From contig NZ_PDUW01000012.1 in assembly GCF_003545815.1 (NCBI RefSeq), positions 32,251 through 96,250 on the forward strand: a stretch of 64,000 nucleotides of DNA. The letters run 5' to 3'. Position numbers and translations under genes: made by a program. Source of the stretch: Pusillimonas caeni (GTDB lineage: Bacteria; Pseudomonadota; Gammaproteobacteria; Burkholderiales; Burkholderiaceae_B). The notes beneath the pieces were generated by a model. It worked only from the letters and a program-made list of their open reading frames with translations. It made no database searches and had not been told where the DNA came from. Below are positions 49,866 to 59,293 of this stretch, piece by piece; the stretch's first letter is position 1, and every line of letters starts with the position of its first letter.

Positions 49866-51350
49866 TCATGCTTCGTCGCCGAACCAGTGCGCGCGCGCCT
49901 TCATGATGAGGGCGCTGGCCGCTTCTTCGTCCAACTGGGTGATTTCCGACAGCTCGTCGGTGGCGAGCTCGGCCAGGTCGTCCAGGGTATAGATGTCGTG
50001 CTCGCCCAGCTTGACGGCCAGTTCGGGCGTCATGCCTTCGAGCTCGAGCACGGCCGGATCGACCTTTTGCACCTGTTCTTCCTGGGCGATGGCCTCGGTA
50101 AGCAGCGCGTTGCGGGCGCGGGCGCGCAGCTCGTTGACCGTGTCCTCGTCGAAGGCGTCGATTTCGAGCAGTTCCTGGATGGGCACGTAGGCGATCTCTT
50201 CGAGGCCGGTGAAGCCTTCGTCGATGAGGATGTCGGCCACCTCTTCGTCGACGTCCAGGCGGGTGATGAAGGCCTGGCGCAGCTCGGAACGCTCTTCTTC
50301 CTGGCGATTCTGGCTTTCTTCGGGCGTCATGATGTTGATCTGCCAGCCGGTGAGCTCGGAAGCCAGCCGCACGTTCTGTCCGCGCGCGCCGATGGCCTTG
50401 GGCAGGTTCTCGGCATCGACCACGACGTCCATGGCATGCCTGTCTTCGTCGACCACGATGGACTCGACGTGGGCGGGCGCCAACGCGCCGATGACGAACT
50501 CGGCCGGGTCGTCCGACCACAGCACGATGTCGACCTGCTCGCCGCCCAGTTCGTTGCGCACCGCGGTGACGCGCGAACCGCGCATGCCGACGCAGGTGCC
50601 GATGGGGTCGATGCGCTTGTCGTAGGCCACGACGGCGATCTTGGCGCGCACGCCGGGATCGCGGGCGGCCGCCTTGATTTCGAGCAGGCCCTGCTCGATT
50701 TCGGGGACTTCGTTTTCGAACAGCTGGCGGATGAACTCCGGCGCGGTGCGCGACAGGATGACCTGCTGGCCGCGGGCCGTGTGATCGACCTTGTGCACCC
50801 AGGCGCGAATGCGGTCGCCGACCCGGATGTTTTCTTTGGGGATCATCTCGCTGCGGGGCAGGCGCGCCTCGATCTTGCCGGTTTCGATGATGGCATCGCC
50901 TTTGTCCATGCGCTTGACCGACCCCGAGACGATGGTTTCGCCGCGCTCGAGGAAGTCGTTGAGCACCTGCTCGCGCTCGGCATCGCGAATGCGCTGCAGG
51001 ATGGCCTGCTTGGCCGCCTGCGCGCCGATGCGGCCGAATTCTTCGGGCTCGAGCGGCTCTTCGATGTACTCGCCCACCTCGATGCCGGGCACGAGTTCCT
51101 GGGCGTCGGAGTAAAGCTCCTGCTGATCGGGCTCTTGCAGGCCCGCATCATCGGGCACGACCAGCCAGCGCCGGAAGCCCTCGTGGGCCCCGGTCTCGCG
51201 ATCTATGGACACGCGGATATCGGCTTCTTCTTTGAAGCGTTTTTTCATGGCCGATGCCAAGGCGCTTTCCAGCGCGCCGAAGACCACTTCGCGCGCCACG
51301 TTTTTTTCACGCGCCAGGGCGTCAACCAATAGAAGAATTTCGCGACTCAT
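49866..51350 (-). CDS. nusA: Transcription termination/antitermination factor NusA
   Basis: 494 residues: N-terminal polymerase-binding domain ([28 protein letters not shown]), S1 domain ([24 protein letters not shown]), KH1-KH2 ([42 protein letters not shown]) and two C-terminal acidic repeats. Its start overlaps the rimP stop by 4 bp. NusA is known in E. coli to regulate its own operon by promoting termination in the leader. Confidence 0.98.
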   Translation of the reverse strand: MSREILLLVDALAREKNVAREVVFGALESALASAMKKRFKEEADIRVSIDRETGAHEGFRRWLVVPDDAGLQEPDQQELYSDAQELVPGIEVGEYIEEPLEPEEFGRIGAQAAKQAILQRIRDAEREQVLNDFLERGETIVSGSVKRMDKGDAIIETGKIEARLPRSEMIPKENIRVGDRIRAWVHKVDHTARGQQVILSRTAPEFIRQLFENEVPEIEQGLLEIKAAARDPGVRAKIAVVAYDKRIDPIGTCVGMRGSRVTAVRNELGGEQVDIVLWSDDPAEFVIGALAPAHVESIVVDEDRHAMDVVVDAENLPKAIGARGQNVRLASELTGWQINIMTPEESQNRQEEERSELRQAFITRLDVDEEVADILIDEGFTGLEEIAYVPIQELLEIDAFDEDTVNELRARARNALLTEAIAQEEQVQKVDPAVLELEGMTPELAVKLGEHDIYTLDDLAELATDELSEITQLDEEAASALIMKARAHWFGDEA

Positions 51351-51838
51351 CGCTTTTTACCCTTGAAATCAAGAACGGGATCCAATTTGGCACGATCGAC
51401 ATCGTCGAAGGTGAAGTTCAATACCTTGACCTCGCCGGACTTGCCTTCCGGCTCGAGCTCGAGCCCGAATTCCGGGCCGGCGGCCTGCTCGCCGGCGTCT
51501 TCGGGGGCATGCAATATGCCCGAATAGACCTTGCGGTTGTCGACGGCCCGGCGCAGCCTGATCTCGACGCGCTGGCCGGCAAAACGAAGGAAGTCGGCCA
51601 CGCTCTTGAGAGGGCGGTCGACGCCGGGCGAACCCACTTCGAGACGCTTGTAGTCGATGTTTTCGACTTCATATACGCGCGACAGCTGTTTCGACACCTG
51701 CTCGCAGTCTTCTATGCGTACCCCGTCGGCCCGGTCTATGGTGACGCGCAACAGCCCCAAGGGCGCGCGTTCGACATCGACGAGCTCGACATCCATGCCG
51801 GCGATGGCCTGTTGCGTCAGTACGAATAGATCTGCCAT
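51347..51838 (-). CDS. rimP: Ribosome maturation factor RimP
   Basis: 163 residues. [47 protein letters not shown] and [21 protein letters not shown] are the RimP N-terminal blocks; the C-terminal SH3-like domain is complete. No Shine-Dalgarno is seen: six bases after a run of nine T comes the ATG. The terminator-like hairpin that owns this T-run is described separately. Confidence 0.95.
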   Translation of the reverse strand: MADLFVLTQQAIAGMDVELVDVERAPLGLLRVTIDRADGVRIEDCEQVSKQLSRVYEVENIDYKRLEVGSPGVDRPLKSVADFLRFAGQRVEIRLRRAVDNRKVYSGILHAPEDAGEQAAGPEFGLELEPEGKSGEVKVLNFTFDDVDRAKLDPVLDFKGKKR

Positions 51839-51844
51839 AAATTC

Positions 51845-51870
51845 AAAAAAAAAGGGCTGTCATCCAGCCC
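51845..51870 (-). promoter_or_regulatory. Terminator-like hairpin immediately before rimP (attenuator candidate)
   Basis: Minus strand GGGCTG, loop GATGA, CAGCCC and nine T, ending six bases before the rimP ATG. An 8-bp stem (GCCTTGCC/GGCAAGGC) lies upstream at 51891-51914. Transcripts of the operon must pass this element. Confidence 0.6.
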
Positions 51871-52156
51871 ACTATTGTGGCACCTCGCGCGCCTTGCCTC
51901 TATACCGGCAAGGCGCCGGATGCACTAGAAAATGTGCCGCTATATTTCAGTGTTGTCTTTCAGTGCCGCGCCAAAGATCTTGCGCTGCAATCCACCGTCG
52001 CAAACACATATAGCTGTAAAGCCCTATATTCTAACAGAAAAGGGCAAAAGCTCGTGGTTTCTCACGAACTTACCGCTAAATATGCCCCCACGCCGCGCAG
52101 GCTGACGCTGCTTGCCGCCCCCACGCCGCCGCGAAGCCCGCGCCTGCTGGCAACGC
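51871..52156 (-). promoter_or_regulatory. Leader and promoter region of the rimP operon
   Basis: 286 bp with no gene. An AT-rich block (52008-52025) contains TAGAAT/TATAGG on the minus strand that could be a -10; no strong -35 is seen. The 8-bp stem at 51891-51914 would be part of the leader RNA. Confidence 0.35.
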
Positions 52157-53746
52157 CTAGCGGCCGCGGCCGCCGATGATGCCCAGCCGCGATTCGTGGG
52201 CCGAGGCGCTGCGCGGCTGCCAGTCGTCGCCGCGTGCCTGGCCTTTGCCCCGGCCGCCGGCCTTGGGCTCGCCCTGCCTGGCCGCCGTCTTGCCGGCGGC
52301 GCCTTTGCCCTTGCGGGGCGTCCTTCTTTTTTCAGCGGCCGGAGCGGGACCCTGCGCCGCCTTCGCGGCCGGGGCCGCCTTGCGGCGCCCCTTGGGCTTC
52401 TTGAGGCCGGCTTCCGGATGGCCATTGGGCAGCCCGCCGCTGAACATCAGACCCGTGCCATAGGGGTCGGAGGGGAAGGACTGATTCACCGCGCCCCCCT
52501 TGGCCGGCCGGCCGCCCGCGAGCTTGCCGCGCCGGCTGATGCGTGCGCCGTTCAAGCCGTTGCGCTCCATGGTGCCGAAGCCCGGCGGCAGCGCGTTCTC
52601 GTTGGAGACCGGCTGGCGCGCCTTGCTGCGCCCGCGCCGCCCTTCGCCGTCCTCGCCGTCGGGGCTGATCAGGCCCAACTGGACCATCAGGGCGGTGACC
52701 AGCGTGGAATCAAGCTCTTCCCAGCGTCCACGGCGCAGATTGCGCGGCAGCACAACCTCGCCGAAGCGAGTGCGGATGAGGCGGCTGACGGTGACCCCGG
52801 CCGCCTCGAACATGCGCCGCACTTCGCGGTTGCGGCCCTCGTGCAGGGTCGCTCGATACCATTTATTGCTGCCCTCGCCCCCCAGATACTCGAGCGTACC
52901 GAACTTGGCCGGCCCATCGTCGAGCTCGATGCCCTCTACCAGACGGGCCTGTTGTTCGGCAGTCAATTCGCCCAGCACCCTGACCGCGTATTCGCGCTCG
53001 GCGCCATAGCGCGGATGCATGAGCCGGTTCGCCAGGTCGCCCGAAGTCGTGAGAATGAGCAGGCCCTCGGTGTTCAGGTCGAGCCGTCCGACGGACAGCC
53101 ACTTGCCCACCTTGATCTTGGGCAGGCGCGCAAATACCGTGGCGCGCCCTGCCGGATCGTCGTGGCTGACGATTTCGCCCGCCGGCTTATGGTACAGAAT
53201 GACGCGCGGCGGCTTGGAAGCGTTGGGCCGCGCGATGAGCCGTCCGTTGACCCGCACCTGATCCTGTGCGCCCACCCGCTGGCCGATGTGGGCGGGCTCG
53301 CCATTGACGGAAACCCGCCCCGCCACGATGAGCTCTTCCATTTCGCGGCGCGACCCGATGCCGGCGTCGGCCAGCACCTTGTGCAGCTTGGGCGTCACGG
53401 CATCGCTGCTGAGATACTTGCCCAGGCGCTGCTCCATCTTGGCCGCCTTGTCCAGGTAGGCCAGCGCGTGCTCGGCCTCTTTCTCGGCCCCGGCCTTGGA
53501 TGCGCCTCGGGCGCGCGGCGCACGAGGGGCGGGACTGGCCTCCGGGGCGGGCGCTTCGCTTGCGCCCTCGGCGGCCGCTTCGTTTACCGCGTCGCCGCGC
53601 CGGCGGCGAAAAGGCGTGCGCAATTTGCGCCCTCTTCCCCGGGCCGAGCCGGTCTTGCCTTCGGCCTGCGCGCTCGCGCCGGCTTCGGAACCCTGGTTGG
53701 CGGGCGACTCGGTGTCGGCCGCAGTGGGATGTTCTGCTTGATTCAT
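52157..53746 (-). CDS. rluB: 23S rRNA pseudouridine-2605 synthase RluB
   Basis: 529 residues, longer than usual. Central S4-like domain ([21 protein letters not shown]) and RsuA-type catalytic domain with [26 protein letters not shown], in which the first aspartate is catalytic. The N-terminal 110 residues are Ala/Pro/Glu-rich; the C-terminal 150 residues are a Gly/Lys/Arg-rich tail ([12 protein letters not shown]) that probably binds rRNA nonspecifically. ATG 53746 is preferred to an upstream TTG. Confidence 0.93.
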   Translation of the reverse strand: MNQAEHPTAADTESPANQGSEAGASAQAEGKTGSARGRGRKLRTPFRRRRGDAVNEAAAEGASEAPAPEASPAPRAPRARGASKAGAEKEAEHALAYLDKAAKMEQRLGKYLSSDAVTPKLHKVLADAGIGSRREMEELIVAGRVSVNGEPAHIGQRVGAQDQVRVNGRLIARPNASKPPRVILYHKPAGEIVSHDDPAGRATVFARLPKIKVGKWLSVGRLDLNTEGLLILTTSGDLANRLMHPRYGAEREYAVRVLGELTAEQQARLVEGIELDDGPAKFGTLEYLGGEGSNKWYRATLHEGRNREVRRMFEAAGVTVSRLIRTRFGEVVLPRNLRRGRWEELDSTLVTALMVQLGLISPDGEDGEGRRGRSKARQPVSNENALPPGFGTMERNGLNGARISRRGKLAGGRPAKGGAVNQSFPSDPYGTGLMFSGGLPNGHPEAGLKKPKGRRKAAPAAKAAQGPAPAAEKRRTPRKGKGAAGKTAARQGEPKAGGRGKGQARGDDWQPRSASAHESRLGIIGGRGR

Positions 53747-53766
53747 ATTGTCAGAAAAGCTCCGTA

Positions 53767-54615
53767 TCAATCTTCTTTGTCGTGCTCGGCGGCCACGCGC
53801 TCGGCGGTTTCGCCCGTAGCTTGTGCGTCCAAAACAGGGGGTTCTTCCGCCGCCCCGCCTTGGCCGGCAGCTTCGGTTTCGCTCGGGGCCTCGATGTCCC
53901 CCGGCGTCGTCATGTCGCTTGAAGCCTCCGCCCCGCCGGGAGCGGCCGCTTCGGCGAAGGTATCCGCCCCGCCGGGACTTTCTTCATCCGGCGAGGCCTC
54001 TTCGGGCTCGTCGCCCGAAGCCTCGCCCAGGTCTTCAGGAGCGCCGGCCATGGCCTGGGCGACCTCCTCGAAATTCAGGCCCGCCAAGGCGGCGACGCCT
54101 TCGTGGGTTTCGAGTTCGGGCAGTTCGTCCAGCGCCCTGAGCCCCAGGTCGTCGAGGAACTGCCTGGTCGTACCCAACAAAGCCGGCCGGCCGGGCGCAT
54201 CGCGATGGCCTAGAACCTCGATCCAGCCCCGCTCTTCGAGGGTCTTGACGATCTGGGACGAGACCGTCACCCCCCGGATGTCTTCGATGTCGCCCCGCGT
54301 GACGGGCTGGCGCCAGGCGATGATAGCCAGGGTTTCGAGCACGGCACGCGAATAGCGCGGCGGCTTCTCGGGATTGAGGCGCTCGAGATAGCGCTGCATT
54401 TCGGGCCGGCTTTGGAATCTCCAGCCGCTGGACAGGCGGACCAGCTCGAGCCCTTTGTCGGCCCAGGCGTTTTGCAGGCTTTCGAGGTGCCGGCGCATCT
54501 GGCTGCCGTCGGGCGCCGAATCGCCGAAGAGCCTGCTCAATTGTTCGATCGACATGGGCTCGTCGGCGCATAGCATGGCCGCTTCAAGCACTCGTATTAT
54601 CTCTGTTTCTGTCAT
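53767..54615 (-). CDS. scpB: Segregation and condensation protein ScpB
   Basis: 282 residues. The winged-helix core [27 protein letters not shown] and [29 protein letters not shown] is typical ScpB, partner of ScpA and SMC. The last 80 residues are acidic and Ala/Pro-rich, not part of the fold. ScpA is not adjacent in the window. ATG 54615 is used; a preceding TTG would give one extra Met. Confidence 0.94.
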   Translation of the reverse strand: MTETEIIRVLEAAMLCADEPMSIEQLSRLFGDSAPDGSQMRRHLESLQNAWADKGLELVRLSSGWRFQSRPEMQRYLERLNPEKPPRYSRAVLETLAIIAWRQPVTRGDIEDIRGVTVSSQIVKTLEERGWIEVLGHRDAPGRPALLGTTRQFLDDLGLRALDELPELETHEGVAALAGLNFEEVAQAMAGAPEDLGEASGDEPEEASPDEESPGGADTFAEAAAPGGAEASSDMTTPGDIEAPSETEAAGQGGAAEEPPVLDAQATGETAERVAAEHDKED

Positions 54616-54685
54616 CAAGTTGCGGGCGGCGCGGCCGCCTCATTTGCATTGCAGGAATAATTGCGTTAATATTTTGTTTTCCAGA

Positions 54686-54762
<77 letters not shown>

Positions 54763-54771
54763 GTATTCAAG

Positions 54772-54804
54772 ATGGGCCAAGCGCGAAAGCACTTGGCCCA
54801 TTTT
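54772..54804 (+). terminator. Terminator of tRNA-fMet
   Basis: A perfect 10-bp stem ATGGGCCAAG / CTTGGCCCAT with a 10-base loop, followed by four T, begins 9 bases after CCA. Confidence 0.75.
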
Positions 54805-54835
54805 CATTTGGGCTTTGTGCAGCGCGACGCCGGTC

Positions 54836-54973
54836 AAAGAACGCCCTTTCAAAGAATGGCCCGTCATCGCACGACCCGTCGCCGAACGGCCTTCCAAAGA
54901 ACGGCCTTCCAAAGAACGGCCTATTAAAGAACGGCCGCCTATTAAAGAACGGCCCATTAAAGAACGACCCATT
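54836..54973. repeat. 15-bp tandem repeat, nine degenerate copies
   Basis: The unit is AAAGAACGGCCTTCC-like: copies begin at 54836, 54851, 54866, 54881, 54896, 54911, 54926 (18 bp), 54944 and 54959. Spacing stays a multiple of three. On the minus strand this could read as GRSLx pentapeptides, but the surrounding frame runs antisense through the tRNA, so I do not call a gene. Confidence 0.7.
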
Positions 54974-55071
54974 GCCGCATGAGCCGCAGCTGAACGCACT
55001 GCCACGCCATCCGGCGGCAGCGGGACGGCGCATGTACAGGAACCACATCCTATCGAGAACATATTGGCCAA

Positions 55072-55502
55072 ATAGCTTTCAGCATTAAGCTTTGATCGCA
55101 GACTTGCTTGGCGTGCGGACGGGCCGCGCTTGCCGCACGAGGGATCCGCCGAAAGAGTAAAAGCGCGGATGCAAGCGTGGCAGACGGATATATCGGCACA
55201 GAGCCCTTTTGGGCCCGCAAAGCACTATGAGCGTATGTGTCAAACACCACCCTGGCCGGGCCGGATTGAAAAATCCAAAGCCGGGTGTCAATTATTTTTG
55301 AATTTGCTTATAACCCGCCTGAAGTGCACGGCCCGCGCAAGCGGCGGCATAAAAGACAGGCTGTGTCGGAGAGCTTTGCAGGTTCGCCTTCGGCAAACAG
55401 CAGCTTCAATCACGACGAAAATATTAGCGATATTTAAGCCCTATTACACCATCGCGCGCCGCATATTGCAATCTTTTGCGCTGCAAAATCCGTATTTTTT
55501 AC
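55072..55502. other. Gene-free stretch
   Basis: About 430 bp with no credible coding frame on either strand. Toward 55500 it becomes AT-rich. Confidence 0.5.
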
Positions 55503-55526
55503 AACGGCTAGCTGAACGGCTAGCCG
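55503..55526 (-). terminator. Stem-loop at the end of the COG0523 GTPase gene
   Basis: An 8-bp inverted repeat CGGCTAGC / GCTAGCCG spans the TAG stop. The T-run is poor, so this may be a weak terminator. Confidence 0.4.
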
Positions 55527-56560
55527 GTTTCTATGCCTTCTTCATGCAGAATGGCCCGCAAGCGCGTGGAAAAGCTCGCAGCATCGGCGCCGCTGACGAT
55601 GAAGACCAGGACCGGCCGCAATTCGCCGGACCGGCCAGGCGCCGTATCGGAGAGCTGTTCGATCGGATAAAGCTGGCGATGCACGCCGTGTACGGCGCTG
55701 AAGCTTTCTTCGCCCTTGAAGCGCAAAAGGCCTTTGAGCCGCAGAAGATCCACCCCCGGCAACTCGTGAACGCGACCCATCGCCCGGCTGAAAGCGGAAT
55801 GGGAGACTTCCTGCAGAACGGGCAAGGTAAGCACCTGGACGGCGCCATGAAGAAGCCTTCGCGCCGCGGGTCCGGCGAGATCGGCCCCGCGTTCGGAAAA
55901 AAGCCGCGCGGCATCGCGGCCTATGGCATCGCCCACTGTCGCGGCGGCCAGCAGTTCGTCCAGGCTGGGCAGCGATTGCTGATCGAACATCCGGGCCTGG
56001 GCGTTGACCGCCCGTATGGCGTCGACCAGAGCCTCTTTGGCTTCAGGCGAAGCCAGGTCGCCCTTGCTGAGCACCACCGCGTCGGCCTGCACCGCCTGCT
56101 GCAAAGCCTGTGGGTGGACCCTGAGATGGTCCGCGCCATGCACACAATCGGCCACCGTAATGCATCCCGCGTAGACGTAGCGGTCGCGCAGAAAGCCCTC
56201 GTACTTGAGCGTATGCATCACCGCCGCCGGATCGGCCAAGCCCGTGGTTTCGATCACGATGCGCGAAAAGGGAGGGATCTCTTTGTGCAGGGCCGACAGG
56301 AACAGTTCTCGCAAGGCCTCTACCAGATCGCCGCGCACGCTACAGCACACGCAGCCCGACTCCAGCAGAATGACGTTGTCGCTGATGTGCCTGACCCGCT
56401 CGTGGTCGATGCCTATCGTGCCCACCTCGTTGATCAGCAGCGCGATCCGGCGCACGGCCTCGGGGTCTGCCCTTTCGGGGGCCAGGATCCGGTTGAGCAG
56501 TGTCGTCTTGCCGCTGCCCAGAAAGCCGGTGACCACGGTGACAGGAATTCTGTTGCTCAT
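55520..56560 (-). CDS. COG0523 (CobW/YjiA-like) GTP-binding metallochaperone
   Basis: 346 residues: Walker A VTGFLGSGKTTLLNRIL, the metal-binding CXCC motif LLESGCVCCSVRGDL, switch II ETTGLADP, and the CobW C-terminal domain from about residue 240. The NKxD motif reads SKGD. The family delivers zinc or cobalt. ATG 56560 is preferred over upstream codons. It is divergent from the next gene, with about 80 bp between. Confidence 0.9.
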   Translation of the reverse strand: MSNRIPVTVVTGFLGSGKTTLLNRILAPERADPEAVRRIALLINEVGTIGIDHERVRHISDNVILLESGCVCCSVRGDLVEALRELFLSALHKEIPPFSRIVIETTGLADPAAVMHTLKYEGFLRDRYVYAGCITVADCVHGADHLRVHPQALQQAVQADAVVLSKGDLASPEAKEALVDAIRAVNAQARMFDQQSLPSLDELLAAATVGDAIGRDAARLFSERGADLAGPAARRLLHGAVQVLTLPVLQEVSHSAFSRAMGRVHELPGVDLLRLKGLLRFKGEESFSAVHGVHRQLYPIEQLSDTAPGRSGELRPVLVFIVSGADAASFSTRLRAILHEEGIETG

Positions 56561-56639
56561 TGCTCGCACCCCCGCTGGAAAATCACTACACTTGAATGGG
56601 CTGCCTTGCGGCCGCGTAATTCTCGATTCACATTTTGCC

Positions 56640-57809
56640 TTGGTCGCCGCCTTGTCCGAACACTTTGCTCTGGTTGAACATATCAGCGATATTAACGCCG
56701 AACATTGGAACAGTCTGACCGAAGGTCACCCCTTGGCGCGGCACGAGTTCCTTCTGGCGCTGCAGGAAACCGGATGCGCGGCTCGCGAGACGGGATGGAC
56801 GCCGCACTTCCTGGCCCTGTACCGCGATCAGCGTCTCGCCGCGGCAATGCCGCTGTACCTCAAGTTCCATTCGCGCGGCGAATATGTGTTCGACATGGCC
56901 TGGGCCCGGGCCTTCGCCCAACACGGCCTGCAGTACTACCCCAAGCTGCTGTCGGCCATTCCCTTCACCCCCGTACCCGGGCCCAGGCTGCTGGCCCGCC
57001 GCCACGAAGACCGCGTCCTGCTCGCCCGCCACGCCATCGCCCTGGCCGACCAGAACGAGCTCTCTTCCCTGCACGTGCTTTTTCCGACGCCGGCCGATCT
57101 CGCCGCCCTGGAAGAAGCCGGCTTCATGGTGCGCGAGAGCATACAGTTCCATTGGCACAACGAGGGCTACCGGAACATCGACGACTTTCTTTCCCGGCTG
57201 AGCCAGAAGCATCGCAAGAAGCTCAAGCAGGACAGAAAGAAAACCGCGCAGGCGGGATTGCATTTTCGCTGGCTCGAAGGGTCCGGCATCGACGAAAACG
57301 CGCTGGCGTTTTTTTACGAATGCTATGTGCGCACCTATTTCGAGCATGGCAACCCGCCCTATCTCAGCAAGCGGTTCTTCGAGCAGCTGCTTGCGCACAT
57401 GCCCGAGAACCTGCTGATCGTCATGGCGTGCCGGGGCGATGAACCGGTTGCCTGCGCCCTGAACGTGCGCAGCCACGACACGCTTTACGGACGCTACTGG
57501 GGCACGACGCAGTTCGTATCGGGCCTGCATTTCGAAACCTGCTACATGCAGGCCATTGAATATTGCATCGCCAGGGGCCTGCAGCGTTTCGAGGGCGGCG
57601 CCCAGGGCGAGCACAAGCTGTCGCGCGGGATGCTGCCCGTCCGTACGCACTCGGCCCATTGGATTCGCGACGCCCGCTATGCCCGCGCCATCGCCGAGTT
57701 TCTGGAGCAGGAAACCGCGATGATGGACGACTACGCCGACGTCCTGCAAGAACACAGCCCCTACAAGAAAAAGGCCCTCGACCTGTTGAACAGCGAGAGC
57801 CTCGACTAG
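56640..57809 (+). CDS. GNAT-like N-acyltransferase (COG3146 type)
   Basis: About 389 residues of the FemAB/GNAT-like family: HWNSLTEGHPLARHEFLLALQETG at the start, NIDDFLSRLSQKHRKKLKQDRKK in the middle and FEGGAQGEHKLSRGMLPVRTHSAHWI near the end. No ATG start is in place; in-frame TTG codons at 56640 and 56652 are the only candidates and neither has a clear ribosome site. The frame is open 145 codons further, antisense to the GTPase gene. The 5' end is therefore uncertain. Confidence 0.82.
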   Translation: MVAALSEHFALVEHISDINAEHWNSLTEGHPLARHEFLLALQETGCAARETGWTPHFLALYRDQRLAAAMPLYLKFHSRGEYVFDMAWARAFAQHGLQYYPKLLSAIPFTPVPGPRLLARRHEDRVLLARHAIALADQNELSSLHVLFPTPADLAALEEAGFMVRESIQFHWHNEGYRNIDDFLSRLSQKHRKKLKQDRKKTAQAGLHFRWLEGSGIDENALAFFYECYVRTYFEHGNPPYLSKRFFEQLLAHMPENLLIVMACRGDEPVACALNVRSHDTLYGRYWGTTQFVSGLHFETCYMQAIEYCIARGLQRFEGGAQGEHKLSRGMLPVRTHSAHWIRDARYARAIAEFLEQETAMMDDYADVLQEHSPYKKKALDLLNSESLD

Positions 57810-57828
57810 GGCCTGTTAACAGGCCCTA
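57807..57828. repeat. Footprint-like palindrome matching the MITE ends
   Basis: TA, then GGGCCTGTT joined directly to AACAGGCCC, then TA. These are exactly the outer nine bases of each end of the element at 26837-27102, without its interior, and as there the stop codon TAG of the gene to the left overlaps the TA. It may also act as a weak hairpin. Confidence 0.6.
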
Positions 57829-57853
57829 GATAGTTTGCGCTTCGGGCGCGGCC

Positions 57854-58423
57854 CTACTTCTTTTTATCGGGATCGGACGCCCCCGTGGGCGGGAAAGGAA
57901 AGACGCTGAACATCGACCGGGTCTGGTCTTGCATCTGGTCCTGCATCTGCACGAACAGATTCTTGCTTTGATCGATGTAGTTGTTCATCATGTTCTGCAG
58001 GATGGGAGTCTGCACATTCATGAACTGGGTCCAGGCCTCGGGCCCGAACTGGTTCCCGTACAAGCCCTTCGATTGCTCGGCCATGCGTTCCTGGATCTCC
58101 ATGAAGGCCTGGATGTTCTTGTCGAGAAACGACCCCATCACGCCTTGCATCGAATGCCCATAGAAGCGAATGATCTGCTGCAGCGCCGTGGATGAAAAAA
58201 TGGGCACGCCGCCGCTTTCTTCTTCGAGGATGATCTGCAAGAGAATGCTGCGCGTGAGGTCTTCGGCCGTCTTGGCGTCGACGACCTGGAATTCCTCGTG
58301 CTGAAGCACCAGCTGCTTGACGTCGGCCAGCGTGATGTAGGCGCTGGTTCGCGTATCGTAGAGCCGCCGGTTTGGATATTTTTTTATCAGTCTTGGCGAG
58401 TTGGCCGTCTGGGATTGCGTCAT
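57854..58423 (-). CDS. phaR: Polyhydroxyalkanoate synthesis repressor PhaR
   Basis: 189 residues. The N-terminal PHB-accumulation regulatory DNA-binding domain (RLIKKYPNRRLYDTRTSAYITLADVKQLV) and central DLTRSILLQIILEEESGG are diagnostic. It represses phasin and its own gene and binds PHA granules. It follows phaC and phaB on the same strand. Confidence 0.96.
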   Translation of the reverse strand: MTQSQTANSPRLIKKYPNRRLYDTRTSAYITLADVKQLVLQHEEFQVVDAKTAEDLTRSILLQIILEEESGGVPIFSSTALQQIIRFYGHSMQGVMGSFLDKNIQAFMEIQERMAEQSKGLYGNQFGPEAWTQFMNVQTPILQNMMNNYIDQSKNLFVQMQDQMQDQTRSMFSVFPFPPTGASDPDKKK

Positions 58424-58515
58424 GTCTGTCTGGCGGAAGCGTTTGTATATGGATTGAAGAAAGCGCCGCGCTACGAGAGCGCGGCTTTATCTGCGGACCG
58501 CGTCGGCATTCGCCG

Positions 58516-59253
58516 TCAGCCCATGTGCAGGCCGCCGTTCAAGGAGAAGTCTGCACCCGTGGCAAAGCCCGATTCGTCGGAGGCCAGCCACGCCACCATG
58601 GATCCGATCTCGTCCGGTGTGCCCAGGCGCTTGACGGGAATGGTGCTGACGATTTTTTCGAGCACGTCGGGACGGATGGCCCGGACCATGTCGGTACCGA
58701 TATAACCCGGCGAAATCGTATTGACCGTGACGCCCTTGCTGGCGACCTCTTGGGCCAGCGCCATGGTGAAGCCGTGGATGCCCGCCTTGGCCGTGGAGTA
58801 GTTGGTCTGGCCGAACTGCCCTTTTTGGCCATTGACCGAGCTGATGTTGATGATACGCCCCCACTGGTTTTCTATCATACCCTCGATAACCTGCTTGGTG
58901 ACGTTGAACAGGCTGTTCAGATTGGTGTCGATGACGGCGCGCCAGTCGTCCTGGCTCATTTTACGGAACAGGCCGTCCCGCGTGATGCCGGCGTTGTTGA
59001 CCAGCACCGCCACCGGCCCATGCTCGGCCTTGACCTTTTCAAAGGCGGCCACGGTGGATTCCCAGTCGGAGACATTGCCGACCGAAGCATGGAACTTGTA
59101 TCCCAGCGTGGCCTGTTCGCCGAGCCACTGTTGATAGTCGCGGCTGGGGCCGCATCCCGCGACGACCGTATAGCCTTCCTTGGCAAGGCGTTGGCATATG
59201 GAAGTACCGATGCCCCCCATGCCGCCTGTGACGTAAGCCAATTTCCCGCTCAT
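58516..59253 (-). CDS. phaB: Acetoacetyl-CoA reductase PhaB
   Basis: 245 residues of the SDR fold: AYVTGGMGGIGTSICQRLAKEGY, NNAGITRD, catalytic serine NISSVNGQKGQFGQ and NYSTAKAG. The order and sequence match NADPH-dependent PhaB, which makes (R)-3-hydroxybutyryl-CoA for PhaC. ATG 59253 follows AAGGAGAAGCAAA. A beta-ketothiolase (phaA) is not present between phaC and phaB. Confidence 0.96.
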   Translation of the reverse strand: MSGKLAYVTGGMGGIGTSICQRLAKEGYTVVAGCGPSRDYQQWLGEQATLGYKFHASVGNVSDWESTVAAFEKVKAEHGPVAVLVNNAGITRDGLFRKMSQDDWRAVIDTNLNSLFNVTKQVIEGMIENQWGRIINISSVNGQKGQFGQTNYSTAKAGIHGFTMALAQEVASKGVTVNTISPGYIGTDMVRAIRPDVLEKIVSTIPVKRLGTPDEIGSMVAWLASDESGFATGADFSLNGGLHMG

Positions 59254-59293
59254 TTTGCTTCTCCTTGACGCGAACAATTCTTATGGCCGCACG

